Assembly (NCBI RefSeq): GCF_021026315.1
Contig: NZ_JAJNCX010000016.1
Span: 1-64,000 of the forward strand
Length of the DNA stretch: 64,000 nucleotides
Source of the DNA: Rhizobium sp. C4
GTDB lineage: Bacteria > Pseudomonadota > Alphaproteobacteria > Rhizobiales > Rhizobiaceae
Direction of reading: 5' to 3'
In this document: piece after piece, positions 1-8,203 of the stretch
Layout of the letters: each line of letters opens with the position of its first letter
Position numbering within the stretch: position 1 is the first letter of the stretch
The notes under the pieces: generated by a model
The model's input: only the letters and a program-made list of their open reading frames with translations
Databases searched by the model: none
Told to the model about the DNA's origin: nothing
Position numbers and translations under genes: made by a program

Positions 1-31
1 ACCACCCAAAGCCGACAAAGAACAACCCAAA

Positions 32-56
32 AGCCCGGAAAATCAACAACCGGGCT
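32..56 (-). terminator. Possible terminator hairpin
   Basis: AGCCCGG and CCGGGCT face each other across an 11-base loop. Read on the minus strand the second arm is followed by TTTT, so it could end minus-strand transcription coming through the endolysin gene. The stem is only 7 bp, so this is a weak call. Bases 1-249 otherwise hold no gene I can support. Confidence 0.3.
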
Positions 57-249
57 CGAAAAGCTGCGTCTTCAATCCTCAAAATCCCAACAAGTGCGAG
101 TTATGCAATGGTCCCACAAGGGGGGAGACGGATGGGGCACGGGCTTCCTGCAAACAATTGCCATTCACATCTGCAGCCTCAGACTCTTTCGTCTTTAACG
201 ATCCACATCCTGAACAATGTGAAGAAGGGGCGAAGACTTTGCCTCTTGT

Positions 250-294
250 CGTCTCCCCCCTTGTGGGGGAGATGGCCGGCAGGCCAGAGGGGGT
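250..294. repeat. RIME-type palindromic repeat, element A
   Basis: GC-rich element with a CTCCCCC...GGGGGAG hairpin followed by a GGCCGGCAGGCC palindrome and a GAGGGGG tail. The same sequence recurs near 2550, 2767, 2839, 20945, 33656, 35638, 35709, 46950, 52380 and 63506. This copy lies immediately after the stop codon of the endolysin gene. Confidence 0.8.
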
Positions 295-295
295 G

Positions 296-961
296 TTACT
301 CCGCGCCGGCGCAAACCGACTGGGACAAAGTCCGCAACCCCTCCCAAAACACCCGCCCATAGCCCGCCACCAGATCCGCCTTGTCGCGGCCGTTGATGAT
401 GGCGCGGGCCTTGATCCAGTCTTCGCGGCCGGGGCGGAAATAGTCGGAGAGGCGGGCGCCGGAAAAGGTGCCGCTGACCATGCCGTTGATGAGAATGCGG
501 GTGGAGATTGCGGGATCGAGCGCCTTGTCCGGCGCGCCCTCGATGCCGAAACAGCGATAGTTGCGGCGGCCGGTGATCTGCACGAGGCCACGCCCGCGAA
601 AGCGCCAGCCGTCGCCGGAGGCCTCGTCGCCATTGCCCATGCGGCTGGCATAGACGCGATTGGCGATCCGCTCCGGCTGGCGGGCAAGGGCCTTGGCGTC
701 CTCGGCGGAAAACCGGTTCGGAAAGGTCGCCAGCAACCCGCGCGCCGAATAGTTCAGGTTCTCCGTCACCGGCTGCATGCGCCCGCCCGTTTCATGCCAG
801 GCGGTTGCCAGAATATAGGCCTGATGGCGCGGATCGAAGAGATCGCGCCGGGTGGCAAACGCGTCGAGAAGGCGCGCGAGGCCCTGCGTCTGGGCGGCAG
901 AGAGCGCGCCACGTCCGAGTGTGCTGCGGACATGGGTGAAGAAGCCGGTGTGATCGGTCAT
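296..961 (-). CDS. Glycoside hydrolase family 19 endolysin-like protein
   Basis: A 221-residue GH19 (chitinase/lysozyme fold) protein of the size and type used by phages and gene transfer agents to cut cell-wall glycan. Visible features are the catalytic-glutamate motif in AWHETGGRM (about residues 54-62) and the substrate-cleft motif FRGRGLVQITGRRNY, both typical of GH19. There is no signal peptide, so release would need a holin or lysis. It lies downstream of the terminase on the same strand, separated by about 310 bp that holds a repeat element. The assignment to GH19 is firm; that it belongs to the GTA/phage module is inferred from position. Confidence 0.85.
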   Translation of the reverse strand: MTDHTGFFTHVRSTLGRGALSAAQTQGLARLLDAFATRRDLFDPRHQAYILATAWHETGGRMQPVTENLNYSARGLLATFPNRFSAEDAKALARQPERIANRVYASRMGNGDEASGDGWRFRGRGLVQITGRRNYRCFGIEGAPDKALDPAISTRILINGMVSGTFSGARLSDYFRPGREDWIKARAIINGRDKADLVAGYGRVFWEGLRTLSQSVCAGAE

Positions 962-1059
962 GGAGAACTCTGCGTTGGGTCTGGATGGTTGGCTTGCCTC
1001 TGCAAAAGAGGTCGCCGGCCCTGAGAAGTGAAGCCGAACGATAGTGTACGGAGGGCATG

Positions 1060-1243
1060 CCCCCTCTCTTGCAAAATCTACGACTTAGGCTCCGCCTAAG
1101 ACCGTGATTTTGCTTTCTCCCCCACCAGGGGGGAGATGGGGAGGATGTAGCCCCCCCGCACTCCAATCTCCCCCTGGGTAGGGGAGAAAGCGATTTCAAC
1201 ATCTTAGCGCCAGCTAAGTGTTAGAAATCGCAAGAGAGGGGGG
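1060..1243. repeat. MITE-like palindromic element, copy 1
   Basis: An element of about 184 bp whose ends are inverted copies of each other (CCCCCTCTCTTGC at the left, GCAAGAGAGGGGG at the right). It contains a left hairpin (CTTAGGC/GCCTAAG), a central RIME-like G/C-rich hairpin and a right hairpin (TTAGC/GCTAA). A second copy is at 9339-9521. It encodes no protein. It fills most of the gap between the endolysin and terminase genes. Confidence 0.8.
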
Positions 1244-1270
1244 TAGGCCAGCAATTATACGGCGGGGACC

Positions 1271-3070
1271 TCACACCCCCCGCACCCTCGGTTCCCCCTG
1301 CCCCTCCAGCATCAGCGCGGTCAGCGCCCAGACCAGCGCATCGAGCCGGTCGGGTGAGCGGCCGGAGGAGAGGCCGTCGGGGCCGAAGTCGCACATCTGG
1401 TCTTCGAGGCTGGCAAAGCGGCCGGCATGGGTCACGCGCCCCTGTTCGTAGAGTGCTGCCACCGGCTCGGCGCGGGCGACCTTGCCGCGCGCGGCGCGGA
1501 CTGTGGTGATCGGCAGGTTCTCGTCGATGCCGCGGAGCGTCGAGACCACCATGTCGCCGCCCTGGTTGATTTCTGCGACGATGCGGTCGGCCTCGAAGCG
1601 GCGATAGGCGCGTGCCGCGGCCAGCGCCCAGCCGGCCGGCGTTGCGGCTTCCACCGAGCAATCGGCCAGAACCACCGCCCTGCCCTTGCCATCGATACCG
1701 GCCACCACGATGCCGCAGCAGCTTGTCGTGCCATGGCCGACGGGCGGATCGACGCCGACGACGATGCGGGTGAGCGGGCCGATCTCGGCCAGCGTTGCCA
1801 CCGGGATCGCATCGCGCCGCCAGAAGGCGTCCTCGCGATCCTCGATCAGCTCGCCATCCAACTCCTGCCGGCCAAGCCGCGTGCCGCCATAGCGCGCCTC
1901 AAGCGCTGCCATGAAGCCCGGCGCGAGATTGCCGGCATTGGCGCTGGTGGCAATCCGCGTCAGCGCCGTGCCGGGGTCCGCCATCAGGCGTTTCAGGAGC
2001 GGCAGCGGGCGCGGCGTCGTGGTCACGAGCTGGCGCGGATCGTCGCCGAGCCTGAGGCCGAATTGCAGCATGTCGAAGGTTTCGCCGGCATGTTTCCACT
2101 TCGCCAGCTCATCGCACCAGGCAGCGTGAAATTGCGGGCCGCGCAGGCTTTCCGGGTCTTCGGACGAGAAGAGATAGGCGGTCGAGCCATTCGGCCAGAC
2201 GAGCCTTCGGCGCGAGATTTCGAAGACCGGGCGCTCGCGGCCGGCAATGCGCATGATACCCGATTGCCCGTCGATCATCACTTCGCGGGCGTCGGCAAAG
2301 GTCTCCGCCACCAGCGCGATGCGCAGGCCCGCCGCCTTGCGCGCCAGCCCATGCACCCATTCCGCACCCGCCCGCGTCTTGCCGGAACCGCGACCGCCAA
2401 TCAGCAGCCACGTGCGCCAGAGACCCCGCGGCGGCAGCTGTTCGGGGCGGGACAGGATGCGCCAGTCGCGGGCGGCGGCGAGCAGTTCGGCATCGGTGAG
2501 GAGATGCGGGCCGATGCGCCAGCGGGGGGTGATGGGTGGAGCGGTTGGGGCACCCCCCTCTGGCCTGCCGGCCATCTCCCCCGCATGGGGGGAGATTGAC
2601 TCGTGGCGGCCGCCCGGCTCAGCCGAAACGTCCTCAGTCCGCGGCTCGGCAAGGTGAACCGGCTCAGCCGAACCGGCGGTGACGATTGAACCAGACGTAC
2701 CAACCAGCTCGTCCCGACCGTCGGGTTGAACGGGTGCCAGATCAGGCTCGGCGGGTGCGTCTTGCCAATCTCCCCCCTTGCGGGGGAGATGCCTGGCAGG
2801 GCAGAGGGGGGTATCGGCGGCCTCTACGTCCGAGGCAAGTCCCCCTCTGGCCTGCCGGCCATCTCCCCCACAAGGGGGGAGACGACCCGTGGCAACCACC
2901 TGCCCCATCACATCGCAGACGGATGCGGCACCCACCTCGACCAAATCGCGAGCCTCAGACGGCGCGCCACGGTCTCCCTCCCCCTTGTGGGGAGGGTGGG
3001 GTGGGGTCTTCTTGCCAGCGTCCATGACAGCCGCGAGATCCCAACCACCCACAAACGTCTTCCGCGTCAT
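1271..3070 (-). CDS. Phage/GTA terminase large subunit with repeat-derived N-terminus
   Basis: DNA-packaging ATPase/nuclease. The conserved enzyme starts about position 2509 (WRIGPHLLTDAELLAAARDW). It has the Walker A motif GGRGSGKTRAG, a Walker B-like CDE in FHAAWCDELAKW, and nuclease acidic residues in VGVDPP, EINQGGD and the C-terminal DRLDALVWAL, so it looks catalytically intact. Upstream the frame stays open through four or five RIME-type repeats (roughly 2550-3010), giving peptide such as PPHPPHKGEGDRG and SPHAGEMAGRPEGG. The start chosen, ATG at 3070 after AGGATC, gives 599 residues. The nearest in-frame ATG to the conserved domain is 2575, inside a repeat. The frame also extends upstream to 3331, overlapping the neighbouring gene. 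The start is therefore uncertain. Confidence 0.8.
   Translation of the reverse strand: MTRKTFVGGWDLAAVMDAGKKTPPHPPHKGEGDRGAPSEARDLVEVGAASVCDVMGQVVATGRLPPCGGDGRQARGGLASDVEAADTPLCPARHLPRKGGDWQDAPAEPDLAPVQPDGRDELVGTSGSIVTAGSAEPVHLAEPRTEDVSAEPGGRHESISPHAGEMAGRPEGGAPTAPPITPRWRIGPHLLTDAELLAAARDWRILSRPEQLPPRGLWRTWLLIGGRGSGKTRAGAEWVHGLARKAAGLRIALVAETFADAREVMIDGQSGIMRIAGRERPVFEISRRRLVWPNGSTAYLFSSEDPESLRGPQFHAAWCDELAKWKHAGETFDMLQFGLRLGDDPRQLVTTTPRPLPLLKRLMADPGTALTRIATSANAGNLAPGFMAALEARYGGTRLGRQELDGELIEDREDAFWRRDAIPVATLAEIGPLTRIVVGVDPPVGHGTTSCCGIVVAGIDGKGRAVVLADCSVEAATPAGWALAAARAYRRFEADRIVAEINQGGDMVVSTLRGIDENLPITTVRAARGKVARAEPVAALYEQGRVTHAGRFASLEDQMCDFGPDGLSSGRSPDRLDALVWALTALMLEGQGEPRVRGV
2550..3010. 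repeat. Cluster of RIME-type repeats inside the terminase frame
   Basis: Four separate elements: A-type copies at about 2550-2597, 2766-2812 and 2839-2883, and a B-type copy (CTCCCCTTGTGGGGAGGG with a GGGGTGGGGTCTT tail) at about 2972-3010. All are crossed by the open terminase frame. The A copies occur in both orientations. Confidence 0.8.
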
Positions 3071-3140
3071 CACGATCCTGTCGATCTCGTCGGCGAAGGC
3101 CTGTTCAAGCCGGAAAAGCTGTCTCAGACAGACGATGATT

Positions 3141-3713
3141 TCATCCCGGCGCGTCGTCGGGAGGAGGCTCTTCCGGAACAGGTCCGCCTGCGAGACGATC
3201 GCGGGCCAGGGCGTCGGCGCGATCCGCGATATGGCGGTTGAGGCTTTCGCAGAGGTCCGAGAGCGTTGCATCATCGACATGCCGCGCCCGCTCCGCCTCG
3301 CCTGCATCGTCGATCTTCCTCTGCAATTCATCCGTCTTGTCGAGCGTGCGCACGATCAGCGAAATGGCGTCTGTCGCCGCCTTCAGGTCGGCGCGGGCAA
3401 GCTTCTGGTCGCCATCGGGATCGTCGAGAAGACGGGCCGCCTCGCGGCGCAGGCGCTGGAAGAGCAGAAGCTGTTCCTTCAGCTCGCCCGTCGCCTCGTT
3501 GAGCAGCGACCGCAGATCGGCCCCCGCGGCCAGCGCGTCTGCCGACTTGATCTCCAATGCCAGTTCATGAGCCAGCTCTCGCGCCAGATGCCGCGCCCGC
3601 CTCTCCCGTGCGGGATCGGGTGCAGGGCTGAGCGCAGGCGGCGCGCTGCCACCGCAATAGCCGTCATCGCCCCAGGCGCCGTAAAGGCCGGGGTCAAGGT
3701 CTTCGAATGTCAT
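3141..3713 (-). CDS. Putative small terminase / GTA hypothetical protein
   Basis: A 190-residue, highly charged, mostly helical protein. It begins MTFEDLDPGLYGAWGDDGYCGG, has long Arg/Glu/Ala-rich helices (about residues 35-150) and ends PEEPPPDDAPG. I do not recognise a Pfam domain. A gene of this kind directly precedes the large terminase in rhizobial GTA-like clusters, which suggests a TerS-like role; that is inference from position. Its stop (TGA in GGGATGA) lies about 70 bp before the terminase ATG at 3070. Coding is supported by a full-length frame with normal codon bias and by order on the same strand. Confidence 0.65.
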   Translation of the reverse strand: MTFEDLDPGLYGAWGDDGYCGGSAPPALSPAPDPARERRARHLARELAHELALEIKSADALAAGADLRSLLNEATGELKEQLLLFQRLRREAARLLDDPDGDQKLARADLKAATDAISLIVRTLDKTDELQRKIDDAGEAERARHVDDATLSDLCESLNRHIADRADALARDRLAGGPVPEEPPPDDAPG

Positions 3714-3879
3714 GATGGTCTCCAGCCGAAACGAGCCGAAAGAAAGAGCCAGGAGCCGTGCAGCGCGACCGCCCCTCGCAAAGCGCGAAGGCGAATTGCC
3801 GCGCGCCCGCGTCTCCCCGTGGTGAGACGGGGCAACGCAGTGAGGCGATGAGGGGGCTCGCGTGTGGAGGGCATGACCC

Positions 3880-3925
3880 CCTCATCCGGCCCTTCGGGCC
3901 ACCTTTTCCCCAGGGGGAGAAGAGG
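3880..3925. repeat. Short GC-rich palindromic repeat
   Basis: Contains GGCCCTTCGGGCC and a CCCCAGGGGG core, in the style of rhizobial intergenic palindromes. It lies in the 523-bp gap (3714-4236) between two minus-strand genes. No protein-coding gene is supported in that gap. Confidence 0.5.
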
Positions 3926-3955
3926 GAGAAAACCGCTCCGCAAACCGAAAACGCC

Positions 3956-4009
3956 GACGGGCGGCGCGATCAAGGAATAAATTCCTTATTCGATCTGCGA
4001 CCGCCCGTC
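3956..4009. repeat. Long imperfect hairpin
   Basis: Outer arms GACGGGCGG (3956-3964) and CCGCCCGTC (4001-4009) enclose a GATC/GATC pair and an inner AAGGAAT/ATTCCTT stem closed by a two-base loop. It could be a structured RNA, a terminator for the 4237-4599 gene on the minus strand, or a repeat. No U-tract is obvious and no second copy was seen in the window. Confidence 0.4.
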
Positions 4010-4236
4010 ATCTCTTGCGCGTTAAACCCGAATGACCCACGCTGCAGCTTCCATCAGGAAGCCAACGATTCTAGGCCCGGGACGGGGAAACGGGGTTCCC
4101 CTGTAGCGCAGCCACAAATCTGTGACTGTGCCTAATTTGTACCAAACGACCGTATCGCCGTCAAGGCTTATTTTCCTATCTTCGTCGATTCAGGCTAACC
4201 CGTTTCATCGAAAAGGGAATTTTTCGCCACGCCCGC

Positions 4237-4599
4237 TCAGGCCACCGTCCGGCCTTCCGCCGCCGAGAACTGCTCGAACGCCGCAACCGCGTCGGCCGCA
4301 TACATGAGCGACGGGCCACCGCCGAGATAGATGGTCATGCCGAGCACTTCGTTGAATTCTTCAAACGTGCAGCCGAGCTTCACCAGCGCCTCGACATGAT
4401 AGCCGATGCAGCCGTCGCAGCGGGTGGCGATGGCAATCGCCACCGCGATCATTTCCTTGGTTTTCGCCGACAGCGCGCCGTCCTTGCTGGCCTCGCGCGC
4501 CAGCTGCGAAAAGCCGGCCATCGTGTCGGGGATCGCCTTGCGGATCTTGCGGGAATTGGCGGAAATGTCCTTGATGAGCTCGGGATAGTTCTTGGTCAT
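4237..4599 (-). CDS. Carboxymuconolactone decarboxylase / AhpD-like protein
   Basis: A 120-residue member of the CMD/AhpD family. Many relatives are alkylhydroperoxidases using a CxxC pair with a nearby His; here TRCDGCIGYHVEAL (about residues 52-65) supplies Cys-x2-Cys and the His three residues later. The C-terminal FEEFNEVLGMTIYLGGGPSLMYA is typical of the family. The start MTKNYPEL at 4599 was preferred over the upstream in-frame Met at 4620 because it matches usual family length and follows CAGGAGACAC. A perfect palindrome sits just upstream at 4620-4643. A role in antioxidant defence is inferred. Confidence 0.85.
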   Translation of the reverse strand: MTKNYPELIKDISANSRKIRKAIPDTMAGFSQLAREASKDGALSAKTKEMIAVAIAIATRCDGCIGYHVEALVKLGCTFEEFNEVLGMTIYLGGGPSLMYAADAVAAFEQFSAAEGRTVA

Positions 4600-4619
4600 G
4601 GTGTGTCTCCTGTGAGGCA

Positions 4620-4643
4620 ATACATATAATAACTTATATGTAT
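4620..4643 (-). promoter_or_regulatory. Perfect palindrome, likely operator
   Basis: ATACATATAA and TTATATGTAT are exact inverted 10-bp arms around TAAC. It is an AT-rich island in GC-rich DNA, starting about 20 bp upstream of the AhpD-like gene. This is the position and form of a dimeric repressor site overlapping the promoter. No regulator gene is adjacent, so the binding protein is unknown. Confidence 0.6.
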
Positions 4644-4697
4644 ATCAGCAAGAGGGCTCACGCCTTGCTTTGCATCAAATCCCCGATGGAAAATGCA

Positions 4698-5312
4698 TTA
4701 GCGCGCGGTCGAGAATGCGAACCAGATGGCGACCAGCGCGAGCACGGCGGCCAGCGCGCGGCGAACGATGCGCTCGATCTTCGGCCGGGTCAGCACCGGC
4801 CGCAGCGCGCCGGCGGCAATCACGAGGCCCGCATGCACGGCGGTGGCGATCGCCACATAGATTGCGGTCAGCGAGAGCGTTTCCTGGAAGAGGCTGCCGG
4901 CGGGATTGACGAAGGTCGGCAGGACCGAGACGTAGAAGATGAAAGCCTTGGGATTCAGCAGGTTGGACATGAGGCCGCGCAGGAAATAGTTGCGACCCTC
5001 GCCCGCCTCCTCGCCACCCGTTCCGCGCCAGGCGTCGAAGGCAAGCCAGAGCAGAAAGGCGATACCGGCCCAGCGTAGCGCCTCGTAGGCCATGGTCGAC
5101 GAGCGGACGATTTCCGCAACGCCGACGGCCGAAATGGCGCCGACGATGGCAAGCCCCAGCGCCACGCCGCCGACCGCCGGGAAGGCCTTGCGGCGCCCCT
5201 CCTCTGCCGCCACCAGAACAAGCCAGGTCATGTTCGGTCCGGGCGTCAGTTCAATCAGCAGGCTCGCCAACGCAAAAGCGGCAGCCGATTGGGGAAGCAG
5301 GCCATCCAGCAT
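4698..5312 (-). CDS. LysE family amino-acid exporter
   Basis: A 204-residue inner-membrane protein with about six hydrophobic segments. The N-terminal FALASLLIELTPGPNMTWLVLVA contains the TPGPNM signature of LysE/RhtB exporters. Loop RGLMSNLLNPKAFIFYVSVLPTF is the second conserved block (NPK). The family exports amino acids or similar small molecules by proton exchange; the substrate cannot be read here. It follows YcgN on the same strand with a 9-bp gap. Confidence 0.9.
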   Translation of the reverse strand: MLDGLLPQSAAAFALASLLIELTPGPNMTWLVLVAAEEGRRKAFPAVGGVALGLAIVGAISAVGVAEIVRSSTMAYEALRWAGIAFLLWLAFDAWRGTGGEEAGEGRNYFLRGLMSNLLNPKAFIFYVSVLPTFVNPAGSLFQETLSLTAIYVAIATAVHAGLVIAAGALRPVLTRPKIERIVRRALAAVLALVAIWFAFSTAR

Positions 5313-5321
5313 GCGCCGCCC

Positions 5322-5780
5322 TCATTCCGGCCGGTTGATCGGCCAGTCGACGAGGTAGTCCTCGTAATCGTCGATATCGATGCCGTCTTCGCTGATCGTC
5401 TGGCCGCGCACGGAAATGCCGGCCTCGTGCACGGTTTCCGGGTTGCCGGAGACGAGCGGGTGCCACCATTTCAGCTCTTCCCCGTCGCGCACGAGGCGAT
5501 AGGCGCAGGTGGGCGGCAGCCAGGAGATCTCGTTGACCGACTGCGGCGTCAGGCGAATGCAGTCGGGCACGGTCTTCTGGCGATTTTCGTAATCCTTGCA
5601 ACGACATGTGTCGCCGTCGAGCAGCGTGCAGTGGATCGAGGTCCAGGCGATCTCGCCCGTATCCCAGTCCTCCAGCTTGTTGAGACAACAGAGCCCACAG
5701 CCGTCGCACAGGCTCTCCCATTCGGTGTCCGACATTTCGAGAAGCGTCTTCTGTTTCCAGAACGGGGTCGCGGTCATCAT
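5322..5780 (-). CDS. YcgN family cysteine-cluster protein
   Basis: A 152-residue member of the UPF0260/YcgN family, thought from its conserved cysteines to bind zinc or an iron-sulfur cluster. The cysteine motif is visible in [15 protein letters not shown] (about residues 27-41), with further cysteines in [18 protein letters not shown]. The C-terminal WHPLVSGN and [12 protein letters not shown] are also typical. The function is not established. Start could be either of two adjacent Met codons (5780 or 5777). Confidence 0.88.
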   Translation of the reverse strand: MMTATPFWKQKTLLEMSDTEWESLCDGCGLCCLNKLEDWDTGEIAWTSIHCTLLDGDTCRCKDYENRQKTVPDCIRLTPQSVNEISWLPPTCAYRLVRDGEELKWWHPLVSGNPETVHEAGISVRGQTISEDGIDIDDYEDYLVDWPINRPE

Positions 5781-5892
5781 ATCGCCTGCATTCTTTTCTT
5801 GTGATTTTCGTTCAAATCAACCAAATCTGGCTCTATACGAGAGGTGTCCCGTTTTCGGACACAGATCCCTGCAGAGCCAAAGCGCCAGCGCC

Positions 5893-8082
5893 ATGACTGA
5901 TCCGGAAGACCCTTCAAAGAACGAAAAGCCGCGCATCCGCAAGCGGTTTTTCTTTCTCCAGCTCGACGCGGCGCTCGATTCGGCGCTGTGGACGCTGGGC
6001 GACCGGCTGGCGTCCACCTGGCAGTCGATCACCATCTTCTTCCAGCGTTTCCGCGCGCGGGGCCTGTGGAAGGCGCTGTTCGAGGTCGCCGGCGAGGCGA
6101 TGACGCTCGGCACTGCCGGCTTCGTGCTGCTTCTGGCGCTGGCCCAGCCGGCCTTTCAGGAAACCAAGGACGACTGGCGCAAGCGCGGCGACTATGCCGT
6201 GACCTTCCTCGACCGCTACGGCAACCAGATCGGCCATCGCGGCATCATCCACGAGAAATCCGTCCCCGTCGACGACCTGCCGGATTATTTCGTCAAGGCG
6301 CTGCTTTCGACGGAAGACCGCCGCTTCTTCGACCATTTCGGCATCGACCTGATCGGCCTTTTCCGTGCGATTTCGACCAATGCGCGCGCCGGCGGCGTGG
6401 TTCAGGGCGGCTCGACGCTGACCCAGCAGCTGGCAAAAAATCTGTTCCTGTCGAGCGAGCGGTCCATCGAGCGCAAGATCAAGGAAGCCTTCCTGGCGCT
6501 CTGGCTCGAATCGCATCTGTCGAAGAAGGAAATTCTCCGGCTTTATCTCGATCGCACCTATATGGGCGCCGGGACGTTCGGCGCGGAGGCTGCGGCGCAA
6601 TATTATTTCGGCAAGGACATTACCGATGTCAGCCTCGCCGAAGCTGCGATGATGGCCGGCCTCTTCAAGGCGCCGACCAAGTATTCGCCGACCGTCAACC
6701 TGCCGGCGGCGCGTGCGCGTGCCAATGACGTTTTGACCAATCTCGTGCAATCCGGCTTCATGACCGAAGGTCAGGTCGTGGCGGCGCGGCGCAATCCGGC
6801 GAGCGTCGTCGACCGCGCCGGCTCACAATCGCCCGACTATTTCCTCGACTGGGCCTTTGACGAAGCCAAGCGGCTGGCCGGTCCGAAATCCTCGCACACG
6901 CTTTTCGTCAAGACGACCTTCGATCCGCAGCTGCAGCAGGCGGCCGACGAATCCATGCAGTCGACGCTCAGGCAATATGGCGAGAGCGCCCATATCGGCC
7001 AGGGCGCGCTGGTGCTCATTGAAAATGGTGGTGCGGTGCGCGCCATGGTCGGCGGGCGCGACTATGGCGAAAGCCAGTTCAACCGCGCGACACGGGCGCT
7101 GCGCCAGCCGGGCTCGTCCTTCAAGGTCTACACCTACGCGCTGGCCATGGAGAACGGTTTCACGCCGGAATCGATGATCACCGATGCGCCGATCTCCTGG
7201 GGCAACTGGACGCCGCAGAACTATGAGCGCTCCTATGAGGGCCGCGTGTCGCTGATGACGGGGCTGGCAAAATCGATCAACACCATTCCGGTGCGCCTTG
7301 CGAAAGAACATTTCGGTATCCCGCCGATCATCAAGATGGCGCATGACATGGGCGTCGAGACGCCGATCAAGAACGACGTGACGATCCCCATCGGCACGTC
7401 GGAAGTGACCATCATGGACCAGGCGACCGCCTATGGCGTCTTCATGTCCGGCGGCATGCAGACGCGCCGCCATGGTGTCACCCAGATCACCGACGACACC
7501 GGCAAGATCATCTACGATTTCAACCGCGACGAGCCGCCGGCCAAGCGTGTTCTTTCGGAACAGGCCGCGACCTCGATGAACCGGATTCTCGTGACCATTC
7601 CGGTCAACGGCACGGCGCGGCGCGCGGCGCTCGACAATGCCATTCCGACCGCCGGCAAGACGGGCACGACACAGTCCTATCGCGACGCCTGGTTCGTCGG
7701 CTTCACCGGCAATTTCACCTGCGCGGTGTGGCTGGGCAATGACGACTTCTCGCCGACCAACCGCATCACCGGCGGTTCGCTGCCGGCGGCGACCTTCAAG
7801 AAGCTGATGGATTATGCGCATGAGGGGATACCGCTCAGGCCCATCCCCGGCATCGACAATCCGACACCCGCCATCATCGCCAGCAACGTCTCCAACCAGA
7901 CGACCGGCGAAAAGAAGCCGGGAAGCGAGGAGACGCGTCTTTCGATCGAGCGCCCGCGCATGCTAAGCCCGGCATCGACCAAGCTCATCGAGACGATCGG
8001 CAAGGCGCTTTCGGATGCCGCCCCGCTGTCAGGCGCGAGCGCGGACGGTGTCACGGTTCCGGTGCAGGTTGGCAGCAAGTAG
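5893..8082 (+). CDS. Class A penicillin-binding protein (PBP1 type)
   Basis: Bifunctional peptidoglycan glycosyltransferase/DD-transpeptidase of 729 residues. After a cytoplasmic tail and one membrane anchor (about 75-95), the GT51 domain has the catalytic Glu in STEDRRFFDHFG (about 138-150) and QGGSTLTQQLAKN (about 171). The transpeptidase domain has the active-site Ser in GSSFK (about 408), SIN in GLAKSINT and KTGT (about 589). All are intact. The start MTDPEDPSKNEK is preferred; the frame remains open 99 codons further upstream, but that part overlaps the divergent YcgN gene and does not look coding. It helps build the cell wall. Confidence 0.93.
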   Translation: MTDPEDPSKNEKPRIRKRFFFLQLDAALDSALWTLGDRLASTWQSITIFFQRFRARGLWKALFEVAGEAMTLGTAGFVLLLALAQPAFQETKDDWRKRGDYAVTFLDRYGNQIGHRGIIHEKSVPVDDLPDYFVKALLSTEDRRFFDHFGIDLIGLFRAISTNARAGGVVQGGSTLTQQLAKNLFLSSERSIERKIKEAFLALWLESHLSKKEILRLYLDRTYMGAGTFGAEAAAQYYFGKDITDVSLAEAAMMAGLFKAPTKYSPTVNLPAARARANDVLTNLVQSGFMTEGQVVAARRNPASVVDRAGSQSPDYFLDWAFDEAKRLAGPKSSHTLFVKTTFDPQLQQAADESMQSTLRQYGESAHIGQGALVLIENGGAVRAMVGGRDYGESQFNRATRALRQPGSSFKVYTYALAMENGFTPESMITDAPISWGNWTPQNYERSYEGRVSLMTGLAKSINTIPVRLAKEHFGIPPIIKMAHDMGVETPIKNDVTIPIGTSEVTIMDQATAYGVFMSGGMQTRRHGVTQITDDTGKIIYDFNRDEPPAKRVLSEQAATSMNRILVTIPVNGTARRAALDNAIPTAGKTGTTQSYRDAWFVGFTGNFTCAVWLGNDDFSPTNRITGGSLPAATFKKLMDYAHEGIPLRPIPGIDNPTPAIIASNVSNQTTGEKKPGSEETRLSIERPRMLSPASTKLIETIGKALSDAAPLSGASADGVTVPVQVGSK

Positions 8083-8203
8083 GACGACGGATGAGATACA
8101 CTGGACGACAATCCGACCCTGAGCCCGCGGCGCCACCCTCGCCAAATCCAGAATGAAACCCTACGACGCCAAAAGATAGAACGAGAAAGAAGCAAGCCAG
8201 TTC

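Noticed and set aside
158-1024. 288-codon plus-strand frame opposite the GH19 gene
   Set aside because: GH19 catalytic motifs are on the minus strand; the plus-strand frame begins in non-coding DNA and runs through a repeat.
3758-4135. 125-codon plus-strand frame in the gap near 4 kb
   Set aside because: It crosses a palindromic repeat and the long hairpin and has no protein-like composition.
4070-4140. Possible small structured RNA with CACAAATCTGTG
   Set aside because: The stem is only a few base pairs and matches no RNA family I know.
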